Shown here: positions 23,505 through 31,009 of the stretch, piece after piece | Position numbering within the stretch: position 1 is the stretch's first letter | Layout: each line of letters starts with the position of its first letter | DNA from: a virus | Virus record (IMG/VR): IMGVR_UViG_3300010397_000039 | Span: 1 to 34,886 of that record | Strand: one strand, 5' to 3' | Length of the DNA: 34,886 nucleotides | Notes under the pieces: generated by a model | Databases searched by the model: none | What the model was told of the DNA's origin: nothing | What the model saw: the letters and a program-made list of their open reading frames with translations, nothing else | Position numbers and translations under genes: made by a program

Positions 23505-23510
23505 GAGTTG

Positions 23511-23663
23511 TTATCGACTTAATCGAGTATCTTCAAAGAACAATCGGCGGCGAACATAACGTTCGTGCTCGGACAAATGTTCTTTGACCAAATTAGAAGG
23601 TTTGCCCAAGATAGCAAAAGCTACCTTAGTTGCCTTCTTATTATGGCGTGGCATTATCGGCAT
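23511..23663 (-). CDS. 50-residue basic protein
   Basis: The gene starts with ATG behind GAGGAG at a spacing of about 8 bases and ends in TAA. The product (MPIMPRHNKKATKVAFAILG then KPSNLVKEHLSEHERYVRRR) is soluble and basic with a helical C-terminus. It fills the gap between two other small genes, 3 nt from the upstream stop. No family recognised; the ribosome site and tight spacing make it credible. Confidence 0.65.
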   Translation of the reverse strand: MPIMPRHNKKATKVAFAILGKPSNLVKEHLSEHERYVRRRLFFEDTRLSR

Positions 23664-23666
23664 GGC

Positions 23667-23999
23667 CTACTCCTCTACTTCTCTCGAATCATCGATATAA
23701 GGAGAAGAATAGTAACCCGCGCGAGGATATTCCCGGTGTACAGGTTTCATAGAACAGTTTGCCATAGCATTTCTGTCTTCTTTAACCATACCACCTTCAG
23801 CCATTTCAAGACGACGGCGCTTATCTAAGCCAGCATAAAAAGAACTTTCAATGTCTTCGACCCTCTGATAATCGAATCCACTCCGTTCTAAATCCTTGGC
23901 TCTCATATTGCCGTAGACTTGCATTGCCTCTTCACGATTTATAGGCCGTGTACCACGAGGACCTTCTCGATGACCGAGAACTTTCTTTCGTAGTTCCAT
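23667..23999 (-). CDS. Small protein with EMxxGGMxxEDRNAxAN motif (paralogue 2)
   Basis: This encodes 110 residues with an AGGGGTTT ribosome site. Residues 62-82 (RRLEMAEGGMVKEDRNAMAN) match the upstream neighbour (TQEMEDGGMIEEDRNAIAN), and a Tyr/Asp-rich C-terminus follows. I recognise the motif from uncultured podovirus genomes, always near the portal and scaffold. The N-terminus (ELRKKVLGHREGPRGTRPIN) is unique to this copy. Function unknown. Confidence 0.75.
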   Translation of the reverse strand: MELRKKVLGHREGPRGTRPINREEAMQVYGNMRAKDLERSGFDYQRVEDIESSFYAGLDKRRRLEMAEGGMVKEDRNAMANCSMKPVHREYPRAGYYSSPYIDDSREVEE

Positions 24000-24008
24000 A
24001 GTAAACCC

Positions 24009-24275
24009 CTAGAACATATCAGGGAATTGGCCTTTTTTCTTGTGCTTAGCATCTTCTTTGCGTTGGTGGTCAACACTACGAATCGTATCATCAAGATTAT
24101 AAACACCATAATCATCAGCTGGTTGATAAGCTTTGATCATGACTTCTTGAGGAAGATTAGCGATAGCATTGCGATCTTCTTCGATCATGCCACCGTCTTC
24201 CATTTCTTGTGTACGACGCGCTTCAGGTCCAGCATAGGCACCTTGGCTTCCATCATAGTAACGTTTTTTTGCCAT
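24009..24275 (-). CDS. Small protein with EMxxGGMxxEDRNAxAN motif (paralogue 1)
   Basis: This encodes 88 residues, started at the ATG of MAKKRYYDGSQG behind AGGAGTGCC; the GTG three codons upstream overlaps that site. The central motif EMEDGGMIEEDRNAIANLPQ is followed by a C-terminus with DDTIRSVDHQRKEDAKHKKK. It is the more typical of the two adjacent motif-bearing genes. The Asp-rich, mostly unstructured look suggests a scaffold-associated or head-packaged role, which is inference. Confidence 0.75.
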   Translation of the reverse strand: MAKKRYYDGSQGAYAGPEARRTQEMEDGGMIEEDRNAIANLPQEVMIKAYQPADDYGVYNLDDTIRSVDHQRKEDAKHKKKGQFPDMF

Positions 24276-24337
24276 AGTAGGCACTCCTGTAGAAACTGCA
24301 GCCTAAGCTGCAAGGTTAATCGATCCTCTAACTACAT

Positions 24338-24595
24338 TCATACGCCGTGAGGAACTTCGAGCGCATGCATACGAATCTCTATGTATTTACAGATCAACGC
24401 AAGATCTTCGACATTAAACTTCTCAAGCTTAGCAACCACCTGCTGTAAAGAACGAATACGTTTATAATGGCGTTTCTTATTAGATACGCTCTTACGTATA
24501 AGATAATCAGCAAGCTTTTGTGTTTGCTTATCGACGCTAGGTACTGCGCAGAGAACTAAAGAACTAAAAAGTAACGGTATTAACCATCGCTTCAT
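24338..24595 (-). CDS. Exported small protein overlapping the portal gene
   Basis: This encodes 85 residues. Its ATG overlaps the portal stop (ATGA), so translation is coupled. Residues 1-17 form a signal or anchor (MKRWLIPLLFSSLVLCA); the cysteine after VL makes a poor lipobox. The rest is a basic helical region (KQTQKLADYLIRK, RIRSLQQVVAKLEKFNVEDL). A small periplasmic helical protein could act as a spanin-like factor, but position in the head module is odd for that. Function unknown. Confidence 0.65.
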   Translation of the reverse strand: MKRWLIPLLFSSLVLCAVPSVDKQTQKLADYLIRKSVSNKKRHYKRIRSLQQVVAKLEKFNVEDLALICKYIEIRMHALEVPHGV

Positions 24596-26655
24596 TGAGG
24601 CAATCCTTGTTGGAGTTGTTGTGGGGCTTTGAGGCGGACTGAAAGATCCGCCATTTCTTTATCTTGTTGATCTTGATTTTGCAAAAGTTTGCTCATACGA
24701 AGAAGTTCACCAAGATGTTTCAAGTCAATCGATTCTAGTTCTTTGAGCGCTTTGATCTTATCAAGTAAAGCCGTGTCATCATCTTTATGTGCTTGTGCTC
24801 TACGCTCTACCGCTAAAGCTTGGTTCTCTTGAACACGACTTAACCGTTCTACACCAAGACCACGATCAGCTTCAGCTCTAGCTTGTGACAACTCAATCTG
24901 CGCTTGTTGGAGTTGCATTTGTGTTTGTAGTTGTTGTTGTTGAGCCTGTTGAGCTGCCTGTTGTGACTTCTGTATAGATTCAATGAGTTCTTTTTTATTC
25001 TGTAACGTTGATGCTTCAAGCAATTGATCGTCAGGGATTGGTACGCCAGCTTGCTTCAAATAGATCATCTGAGCGAATTGCATTTGCTTTTGCGTAGAGG
25101 TGTTAACACCTTCTTCGACGGCAGCGTGGTATTTTCCGAAGGCCTTGTTGTAAAACTGTGGCGCCGGTTGCTTACCCTCGAGAATCTTTTGGATCTTTCC
25201 CGGTGTGAAATTAGTCTGAACTACATCAATCATAAGCTTGCCAAGTAACTTCTGTGCGCGATCAAGATTATCAAAAAGAGGTTGTAGTGTTGTAAGCCCC
25301 GCACCTTGTCGAAGCATTGAGAGGATGCCGGCTTTATCATCAACAGCTGAACCCATGAGCTCTTCATTAGCGCCAGAGATCTTGAATATTTCATTACCTA
25401 ATGATTCCGATATCTGCATCATTGATGGTGGTATCGATGGAGCAATGATCTGTTCAACATCTGTCATCTGAGCATCATCTTTTAACGCAATGCCACGACC
25501 TTGACCAGCAGAACTATAAAGGTCTTTAGGATTAATGACGGCGTTCTCTTTGAACTTCCAACCCGAAGTAACCTGCGACTCTAAGATATCAAGTTCAATG
25601 ATCTTGCGACGATTATAGAGATATTGAGCATCACGCAATCCACGTACAACGCCCTGGATACGGTACGGGAAGTAAGGCATTTGCGGATTGTAATAGGCGA
25701 AGACCGGAACGAAAGGATACTGGTCTATACCTAACGGATTAGGACCGTCGTACATAACGCGACCCTGAATAACAACAGCAACTTTAACCGTAGGAACATC
25801 GCTCTCAATAACAGAAACCTGAGGGTACTGTTCTAGGAATATCTTAAGCCGTTCATCATCTTGGCCACGCCATTCCATCGTTTCGCCAGTTTCTGAATCA
25901 AGTAAGAGTTTTTGTTTCCGATAGTCACGATAATAGTACTCATCGTACGTTAATAGTTGCTTATATGCATAGCCATATGATTCAGGCATAAACTGAAACT
26001 TAGCATCTCGGCCAGTTCCTGATTCATTACTTACTAACCCAAGAATCTCATCTTCTTTATCGGGCATGAGCGAGATACATTCTCTACGTGTTAGAAATGA
26101 CCGCTTCCAGATGCCGTTACAATCAGAAAGATCAGCTTTCCTGAAAAAGGGATCAATGAGAAACGCATTGTATGAGCAGTTATCAACCTTGATGTTACCT
26201 GAAACAGGGTCTTCTCGGTAATCCATCCAGAGTTGTAACAAGTTCATACCTGTTACAAGAGATCCATGAAACGATTCTGATATCGTCTCAAGTACACCTT
26301 CCTGGCGGTTTACCCACAAAAGGATCTTCGTAAACTGATCTGCGGTTTCTTGATCACCATTTTCTACGGGAATAACGATCGTTGATTTACGATTGCGGCG
26401 TTGGAAACCGCTAATCATATTAACAACCGGTTTGATATGGTTGAACGTAAACTGACGTCTACGGTTTACCGGAAGATTACCATACAGGTCATTCCATAAT
26501 GTCTGATCGTTTGCCTCGAACCGAGTGTCCTGATCAGCCTCCGACCAAAATTGTTGATTAATGGTAACACTGGAAGCATAAAAGGCCTCCATGCGTGACA
26601 GAAGGCCTTTATGTTGCTCATCGTAATACTGTGGTCCTAGTTCGGGAAAAATCAT
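24592..26655 (-). CDS. Portal protein (P22/T7-like podovirus type)
   Basis: This encodes 687 residues with an AGAGGGATACGCA ribosome site. It matches the long podovirus portal: an N-terminal FTFNHIKPVVNMISGFQRRN then STIVIPVENGDQETADQFTK (residues about 68-112), stem and clip with Tyr-rich strands (DEYYYRDYRKQKLLLDSE), then VVRGLRDAQYLYNRRKIIE and ISGANEELMGS. The C-terminal 130 residues are a Gln/Ala-rich coiled coil (SQQAAQQAQQQQLQTQMQLQ), as in portal barrels. Twelve copies form the DNA channel and bind the terminase. It lies between the terminase and the scaffold. Confidence 0.9.
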   Translation of the reverse strand: MIFPELGPQYYDEQHKGLLSRMEAFYASSVTINQQFWSEADQDTRFEANDQTLWNDLYGNLPVNRRRQFTFNHIKPVVNMISGFQRRNRKSTIVIPVENGDQETADQFTKILLWVNRQEGVLETISESFHGSLVTGMNLLQLWMDYREDPVSGNIKVDNCSYNAFLIDPFFRKADLSDCNGIWKRSFLTRRECISLMPDKEDEILGLVSNESGTGRDAKFQFMPESYGYAYKQLLTYDEYYYRDYRKQKLLLDSETGETMEWRGQDDERLKIFLEQYPQVSVIESDVPTVKVAVVIQGRVMYDGPNPLGIDQYPFVPVFAYYNPQMPYFPYRIQGVVRGLRDAQYLYNRRKIIELDILESQVTSGWKFKENAVINPKDLYSSAGQGRGIALKDDAQMTDVEQIIAPSIPPSMMQISESLGNEIFKISGANEELMGSAVDDKAGILSMLRQGAGLTTLQPLFDNLDRAQKLLGKLMIDVVQTNFTPGKIQKILEGKQPAPQFYNKAFGKYHAAVEEGVNTSTQKQMQFAQMIYLKQAGVPIPDDQLLEASTLQNKKELIESIQKSQQAAQQAQQQQLQTQMQLQQAQIELSQARAEADRGLGVERLSRVQENQALAVERRAQAHKDDDTALLDKIKALKELESIDLKHLGELLRMSKLLQNQDQQDKEMADLSVRLKAPQQLQQGLPQ

Positions 26656-26695
26656 TGCGTATCCCTCTATTCCGCCATAACTTCAGTAAAGGCGA

Positions 26696-26723
26696 ATCAT
26701 ATAAATTACTTTGCCCAAGTCTA
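26696..26723 (-). promoter_or_regulatory. Candidate leftward promoter for the portal-scaffold operon
   Basis: On the minus strand TAGACT, 16 bases, TATGAT (5 of 6 at -10) lies 40 bases before the portal start. The intergenic stretch 26656-26746 has no gene that I can support. Confidence 0.45.
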
Positions 26724-26746
26724 GAATCCTACAGGCTCCAAAGCAA

Positions 26747-27088
26747 CTATTGATTAGTACTTACCGTATCATCAACTTTACAGCCCTTACATGAGCATGG
26801 ACCGTTAAGAATGTTGAGTCCTTCAATGTAGGTCCAGCGATCACGAAACCACTCAAAAAACTGTGCTTGATCTGGGAATTCTTTCTCAGCATCTTCGAGT
26901 GCAGGCTTAAGTAATAACACATAATTGAGCATGCGATGATCGGTACCATTTGGCCCCTGCAAGCGAACCTTCTTATCAGATTCAGATAAAGATTCATCAG
27001 CAAGAATCGCCTGAGCTTCTTTATAAACATTAAATAGATTCTGGATCGACCATGCTACCATGTGTTGGAAAGCTTGTTGTTGTGCCAT
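26747..27088 (-). CDS. Conserved hypothetical protein between portal and terminase
   Basis: This encodes 113 residues with an AAAGGTTAATGT ribosome site. The N-terminus is helical (AFQHMVAWSIQNLFNVYKEA), the middle acidic (EDAEKEFPDQAQFFEWFRDR), and the C-terminus has a compact cysteine cluster, CSCKGC, that may bind a metal. Position suggests a packaging or head-completion accessory. No family assigned. Confidence 0.65.
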   Translation of the reverse strand: MAQQQAFQHMVAWSIQNLFNVYKEAQAILADESLSESDKKVRLQGPNGTDHRMLNYVLLLKPALEDAEKEFPDQAQFFEWFRDRWTYIEGLNILNGPCSCKGCKVDDTVSTNQ

Positions 27089-27099
27089 ACATTAACCTT

Positions 27100-27213
27100 T
27101 CATAAAGTACAAAATATATAAACGCTTACATACAATATCACAAACATAGCACCCACAGAGAACACGGTTATTCCTATAACGGTAGCCACGATCTTCAATG
27201 TTTCTTTATTCAT
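27100..27213 (-). CDS. 37-residue membrane peptide overlapping terL
   Basis: The ATG overlaps the terminase stop in ATGA. The product is a basic start (MNKETLK) then one long hydrophobic segment (IVATVIGITVFSVGAMFVIL to the end). This is a coherent single-span peptide and fills the gap before the next gene, so it is likely real. Role unknown; it could be a holin or a lysis regulator in a packaging operon. Confidence 0.6.
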   Translation of the reverse strand: MNKETLKIVATVIGITVFSVGAMFVILYVSVYIFCTL

Positions 27214-28571
27214 CGTAGGTCGGAAGGGATATCGTCCCTAAATATATTGGGTAGATGTGACTGACTACCGTACCGCGCCTCTTGAAACTGCCGCTCTCTT
27301 TCATCAGGCGACATACTGTCACGAGTCTTTGGCAGTGATATCGCAAGATAGCGCATAGCATCCGCATAATGTGAATTGTAATCATGCAGTGGGTTCGATT
27401 TATATACTTTTTTCTTTGCATCCCATTCCTGACGATAGCCTTCAAGAGACTTGATTAATGGTGCGCACTGCTTCTCATCTATCCATGTCTTCGGCAATGT
27501 TGTACGCACCGCTTCTATACCATCTACAATGCTTAAATCCGGGGCTACAGTAAACGATATACCAAGATGCTTAGCTTTCTCTATCCTCGTCATGCCTGTG
27601 CCAAATTCTTTAACTTTGATATCGTGCGGGGCTATGTGTTTCCCATACTGATACGGCTTAGATTGTAGAACAGAAGCATAGTGTTCTAAACCTTCTTTGT
27701 TTTTGTCATAACAATCTATTATGCGTATCGTTTGTCCAATGACTTGGAAGAAGATGATTGTAGTCGAGTCCCTGATGCCAAGGTCCCACGCGGTGTGGAC
27801 TTTGAAACCTGGTTCCCACGGGACTTGGGCGATTTGGCCTTTGAGGCGCATGCGGTCAAGGCTTTTGGCGTAGTAGGAACCTTCAACGCCCATGTCGAAG
27901 CTGGTGTAGTACTCTTGTTGGATGAGGTCTTCGGACATGATTCCTTCTGCTCGTTCTCGTTCGATTTCATGCAGGGGTATATGTTGAGTATCATCGAGGG
28001 AGAGCTTGTAGCAGAACCAGTCTGGGTTATTTTGAGCGATGTTGTAGAGCTCCCATAAATGGTTTTTACCGCGCGGCGTTGACAAGAAGAGTGCCCATCC
28101 ATCATTGGCGGCAAGTATAGGTCGTAAGTATTGGTACGCTCGCGGGTCTTGTAACGCATACTCTGAGAAGACAATCCCTTGAGGGTTGGTACCGACAAGA
28201 GAATCGTAGTTGTCAGAGCCAACAATCTGAAAGAGTGAGCCATTGGTAAACCTTATTTTCATTTCCTGGGAGTTAATCGATGCTATTACTTCTTTAGGAA
28301 TATACTCCAGGATTCGTTCCCCAGTATTAGTAATCGAATCAAAGAGAATCTTCCTACCTTGTGAGTATGTTGGGAATATATAGTAAATGACACAGGTTTT
28401 TCTTAAAAGGTAGCGAATGCAAAAGTTGAACGCGGTTATATCCTTGCCGGCACGTCGAGGCATGATAGCAAGCACGCGCTTATAACCCTTATTCTCAAGC
28501 GCATCAAGAATAGGAAGCTGATACGGTCGGGGTTTATATTTATTTAGATGTATCTGTGTCGCTACGGTCAT
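27210..28571 (-). CDS. terL: Terminase large subunit (packaging ATPase-nuclease)
   Basis: This encodes 453 residues. The ATPase domain has a Walker A variant MPRRAGKD (37-44), Walker B GIVFSEY (132-138) and the coupling motif STPRGKNH (164-171). The nuclease domain has AWDLGIRDSTT (Asp263), APHD (314-317) and HYADAMRY (Asp404), the acidic triad of the RNase H-like fold. All key residues appear present. The protein translocates genomic DNA into the prohead and cuts it. Its start overlaps the small terminase end by 32 nt, and its stop overlaps the 37-residue membrane gene. Packaging mode (cos or headful) cannot be read from sequence. Confidence 0.95.
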   Translation of the reverse strand: MTVATQIHLNKYKPRPYQLPILDALENKGYKRVLAIMPRRAGKDITAFNFCIRYLLRKTCVIYYIFPTYSQGRKILFDSITNTGERILEYIPKEVIASINSQEMKIRFTNGSLFQIVGSDNYDSLVGTNPQGIVFSEYALQDPRAYQYLRPILAANDGWALFLSTPRGKNHLWELYNIAQNNPDWFCYKLSLDDTQHIPLHEIERERAEGIMSEDLIQQEYYTSFDMGVEGSYYAKSLDRMRLKGQIAQVPWEPGFKVHTAWDLGIRDSTTIIFFQVIGQTIRIIDCYDKNKEGLEHYASVLQSKPYQYGKHIAPHDIKVKEFGTGMTRIEKAKHLGISFTVAPDLSIVDGIEAVRTTLPKTWIDEKQCAPLIKSLEGYRQEWDAKKKVYKSNPLHDYNSHYADAMRYLAISLPKTRDSMSPDERERQFQEARYGSQSHLPNIFRDDIPSDLR

Positions 28572-29115
28572 TTTTTCTTTCTGGTACTAGATCACATGTC
28601 GGTATCTTTTCCATAATCACTATTTGCGGTCCACTTGTAGTTTCTTGCCTATGCTTTTCTCGTAAAGAAGCGCGCCATTCAGCAGCCTCTCGCCATTCCT
28701 TATCGTAGTGTGCCATACTCGTAGCAACGATACCTGAGTCATACTTCTTCTTTAACGCTCCTATCTCACGACGATTGCCTATGATAGTACGAGCATTATT
28801 ATGGGCTTCCTGTAAAGAGGGGAATGTTGAACACCATGTAACCCAGGTAGTTTGTCCAATTCCCTTCTTTAAAAAGAACTGCGAAACCTTCAAAGCTTCA
28901 TCATCATTCTGGGCCCACTCTATGATTTCGGAAGCTAATCTCTGTATTCCTTCATGGTTCATAGGGCACATCTCCTGACTGAAAATATTGAGGTAGTCGA
29001 ACCAGCCGTTTTTTGTTGGAGTTGTATTTGATGTGTTAGGCTCACTGGTTTTAGCTATCTTTTTCTTAACGTAAGATCTCTGAGATGGTGAACTCTGTCC
29101 GGGCTTCTTGGTCAT
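28540..29115 (-). CDS. Terminase small subunit-like protein
   Basis: This encodes 191 residues, started at MTKKPGQSSPS; GTG at 29154 and ATG at 29136 are alternatives, but each increases the overlap with the RusA-like gene. The body has helical, DNA-binding character (GIQRLASEIIEWAQNDDEAL, then QFFLKKGIGQTTWVTWCSTF, then RREIGALKKKYDSGIVATSM). Adjacency to and overlap with terL, and the basic N-terminal arm, point to a small terminase that recognises the packaging site. No strict family motif; assigned by context. Confidence 0.7.
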   Translation of the reverse strand: MTKKPGQSSPSQRSYVKKKIAKTSEPNTSNTTPTKNGWFDYLNIFSQEMCPMNHEGIQRLASEIIEWAQNDDEALKVSQFFLKKGIGQTTWVTWCSTFPSLQEAHNNARTIIGNRREIGALKKKYDSGIVATSMAHYDKEWREAAEWRASLREKHRQETTSGPQIVIMEKIPTCDLVPERKNDRSDTDTSK

Positions 29116-29464
29116 AGGTCTTTTTGCAACTGACATAGGCAATAGAGCTCTCACAGTCGTAAATTATGCCATGCGTAACTGCTTCTAAAAAGTGTACAAG
29201 AGTAAACAATGACGGCGGCATAAGATGACCATCCCCGAGACGAGCTTTGCATTTAGACCGTGCTGTTGATGGTAAGGGAAAGAAAAACATTACCTCAAGG
29301 GTAAGTGCTCCCTCAAATAGTGGCTCATCATTGTGTTGCCGTTGTAGTTCTATTGTAGTTAATAATCGAACTTGTTTGGTAGTACTCCAAGCAATGACAT
29401 CATCCGTACGACGATGTATGAGTGCTTGTGGTAACCCTTTAATAATATAGGTTTTTGATCTCAC
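29066..29464 (-). CDS. RusA-like Holliday junction resolvase fold, active site degenerate
   Basis: This encodes 132 residues from a GTG with a CAGGTGAAGC ribosome site. The pattern follows RusA: ALTLEVMFFFPLPST, then PPSLFTLVHFLEAVTHGIIY and finally KTYDQEARTEFTI. But the family's PD-x-x-N-L-x-K-F motif reads PSLFTLVHF (84-92) and the later DD reads DCE (103-105), so the catalytic acids that hold Mg in RusA are Ser, Thr and Cys here, apart from Asp103 and Glu105. It may be inactive, or use other acids. It lies between the replication-type protein and the small terminase. Confidence 0.7.
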   Translation of the reverse strand: MRSKTYIIKGLPQALIHRRTDDVIAWSTTKQVRLLTTIELQRQHNDEPLFEGALTLEVMFFFPLPSTARSKCKARLGDGHLMPPSLFTLVHFLEAVTHGIIYDCESSIAYVSCKKTYDQEARTEFTISEILR

Positions 29465-29475
29465 GCTTCACCTGT

Positions 29476-30213
29476 CTAGAAGATTTCTTCCCATACGGAA
29501 TCATCATCGACAGGGGATTCTATCAGTGGGTGACGTTTTGTCACGGAGTGAATGACTTCAGATTGAATATTCGGCAACTCGTGACGTGGTGGATGACTAG
29601 CATCCACTATTTTTGGTACGGGTTGAATTTCGCTAAGACCCTGAAGAATAGCTTGTTCCTCGAGAGCGGCCCGTCTTTCCAACCATTCTCGATGCTTTCG
29701 TTGCTTTTCGGCATCCATCTTTTGCCACATGGATATAGAGTACTGCTTTTTCCAAGCGTTTCTGTCTTGCTTCATGCCCTCTTCCTTGTCTCCCTCGCGC
29801 GCGTTAGTTATATAAATATAATTATTATTAACCTTAGAACTATATAGTGTAGCGCCAGGTTTGGTAATGGATAAAATAAGACTCAAAGAGAGTGGTGCTA
29901 ACCACTTAAGTTGGTTCCATAAATGTGAGATACGATAGCTCTCTGCTTTGGCTTCATCCGTAACTACATAAAGACATGTGTTAAATTCACGACGGGTCTT
30001 CTCTATCCAACCATCGTGGAAAAGATCGCTGAGAGCACGGAGTATGGTACTTCGATGAGCACCAAACAATTTTCCGAGTGTTGTGTGTGATACGTAAATG
30101 GGTTTGGATTTGAAACCAAGAAAATAGTGAATCAATCTTAATTTCAGTGGCAAAAGTGCCGCTGGGTTAAGTTTTTCTTGATTTGTGTATGAGTTTTGGT
30201 AATTTGAATTCAT
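29476..30213 (-). CDS. Winged-helix replication initiator-type protein
   Basis: This encodes 245 residues from the ATG at 30213; a TTG nine codons upstream is also possible. Neither has a clear ribosome site. Residues 38-75 form a winged helix-turn-helix, VSHTTLGKLFGAHRSTILRA then LFHDGWIEKTRRE, like the HTH_36 domains of phage and plasmid replication proteins. The remaining 150 residues are linker and coil (EKQRKHREWLERRAALEEQA). With no polymerase or helicase in the genome, it probably recruits host replication proteins to the origin. It follows the XRE-like regulator and is preceded by three dyads. Confidence 0.65.
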   Translation of the reverse strand: MNSNYQNSYTNQEKLNPAALLPLKLRLIHYFLGFKSKPIYVSHTTLGKLFGAHRSTILRALSDLFHDGWIEKTRREFNTCLYVVTDEAKAESYRISHLWNQLKWLAPLSLSLILSITKPGATLYSSKVNNNYIYITNAREGDKEEGMKQDRNAWKKQYSISMWQKMDAEKQRKHREWLERRAALEEQAILQGLSEIQPVPKIVDASHPPRHELPNIQSEVIHSVTKRHPLIESPVDDDSVWEEIF

Positions 30214-30235
30214 ATACAAAGTTAGAGTTTGTATA
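30213..30235. promoter_or_regulatory. Operator-like inverted repeat at the start of the Rep gene
   Basis: TATACAAA (30213-30220) and TTTGTATA (30228-30235) are perfect complements with a 7-nt spacer. The site abuts the ATG of the replication-type gene, so a bound dimer would block its initiation. Confidence 0.6.
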
Positions 30236-30242
30236 AACAATG

Positions 30243-30280
30243 GGCAGGGATGAGCTAAAGTCCCTGCCTATGCTTTTTAT
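30243..30280 (+). terminator. Rightward hairpin terminator in the Rep leader
   Basis: GGCAGGGA (30243-30250) pairs with TCCCTGCC (30261-30268), followed on the plus strand by TATGCTTTTTAT. No rightward gene precedes it, so it would stop antisense transcripts or act as an attenuator in the leftward leader. Confidence 0.5.
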
Positions 30281-30290
30281 AATCTATTTC

Positions 30291-30307
30291 AATATCGCGG
30301 CGATATT
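30291..30307. other. Perfect palindrome overlapping the regulator stop
   Basis: AATATCGC, G, GCGATATT is a 17-bp palindrome that overlaps the stop codon of the XRE-like gene. It is a likely operator for a dimeric regulator. Confidence 0.5.
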
Positions 30308-30566
30308 ACCTCAAAATGGTAGGAAAAATCAAGTCTTCTCCATTTTTCTTTATATATTCATAGATCTTCTCATACGACATAAACCGAGCAATCTTAGGTT
30401 TGCCATGGAGAAAATCTATGAGCATAGGAAAGGATACGTTAAATTCCGTCGCTGCGTGCTTCTTTGTCCAACCCCTGGCCTTTATGTAGGCTTTAACCAA
30501 AATACGAAACTGATCCCTAATTTGCTCGTCTTCGACTATGTCTTGTATGGCTCGCCAATTGTTCAT
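30306..30566 (-). CDS. XRE/Cro-like helix-turn-helix regulator
   Basis: This encodes 86 residues with an AAGGATATAT ribosome site. Residues 31-56 (RGWTKKHAATEFNVSFPMLI then DFLHGKPK) follow the XRE/Cro pattern: helix, turn, recognition helix, then the short L-x-G-x motif. The protein would bind palindromic operators near its own divergent promoter. It is the first leftward gene, and its start lies opposite a rightward early operon. The fold is predicted by pattern; the phage phase (lytic or lysogenic) is not implied, since no integrase is present. Confidence 0.75.
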   Translation of the reverse strand: MNNWRAIQDIVEDEQIRDQFRILVKAYIKARGWTKKHAATEFNVSFPMLIDFLHGKPKIARFMSYEKIYEYIKKNGEDLIFPTILR

Positions 30567-30599
30567 ATATATCCTTATCTAGGTTAGTGATATATATAG

Positions 30600-30648
30600 A
30601 ATATAGTTTGTTTATTAAGTTGACAAGATATAGTTGTATGTCATACTT
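30600..30648. promoter_or_regulatory. Back-to-back early promoters with overlapping -35 boxes
   Basis: Rightward: TTGACA (30620-30625), 16 bases, CATACT. Leftward: TTGTCA (complement of 30621-30626), 15 bases, TATATT (complement of 30600-30605). The two -35 boxes overlap, so polymerase binding to one excludes the other. A TGACA-N13-TGTCA dyad (30621-30643) overlies the site. Confidence 0.65.
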
Positions 30649-30699
30649 TTAATTGCTTATCCTTAAGCCGTTCCCTTGATTGGGGACGATTTCCATAAA

Positions 30700-30745
30700 T
30701 CAACTACTAAGGGTTCGTAATTTTCTACGAACCCCTAGTGGTTGA
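30700..30745. other. 46-nt inverted repeat in the divergent early region
   Basis: Arms of 20 bases pair at 18 positions (GGGTTCGTA with TACGAACCC in the centre, then ACTA with TAGT, then TCAAC with GTTGA), with a 6-nt loop ATTTTC. There is no U-tract after it on either strand. It could be an origin hairpin, a strong operator, or an attenuator ahead of the rightward operon. Confidence 0.75.
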
Positions 30746-30789
30746 ATCTCAAGTATATTTAATTTAAGTAACATACCAGGAATATAAAC

Positions 30790-31002
30790 GTGGATATCAG
30801 AGAAAAAGTATTAAATGATGCATTGACTAAAGAGGAACTAAAATCTGTATGCATCACCCTTTTAAAGCACAATATGACATTATTTTACTACATACAGAGC
30901 CTACAAGATAAATACCCTCAACTTGAGAGGGAAATTAGTAGGTTTATAGATGAATTTGTAGGTCCACATAGTGCTGAATGCACTCAAGAAGAAAAAAAGT
31001 AA
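30790..31002 (+). CDS. Small early hypothetical protein
   Basis: This encodes 70 residues from a GTG with a CCAGGAATATAAAC ribosome site. It is acidic and helical (TKEELKSVCITLLKHNMTLF, then REISRFIDEFVGPHSAEC) with no signal or metal motif. It opens the rightward early operon. No family recognised; credible by start signal, spacing and operon position. Confidence 0.65.
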   Translation: MDIREKVLNDALTKEELKSVCITLLKHNMTLFYYIQSLQDKYPQLEREISRFIDEFVGPHSAECTQEEKK

Positions 31003-31009
31003 AAAAACA

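Noticed and set aside
27719-28243. 174-residue minus-strand and 108-residue plus-strand frames within terL
   Set aside because: They lie inside the complete terminase frame whose catalytic motifs are all present, and have no ribosome site.
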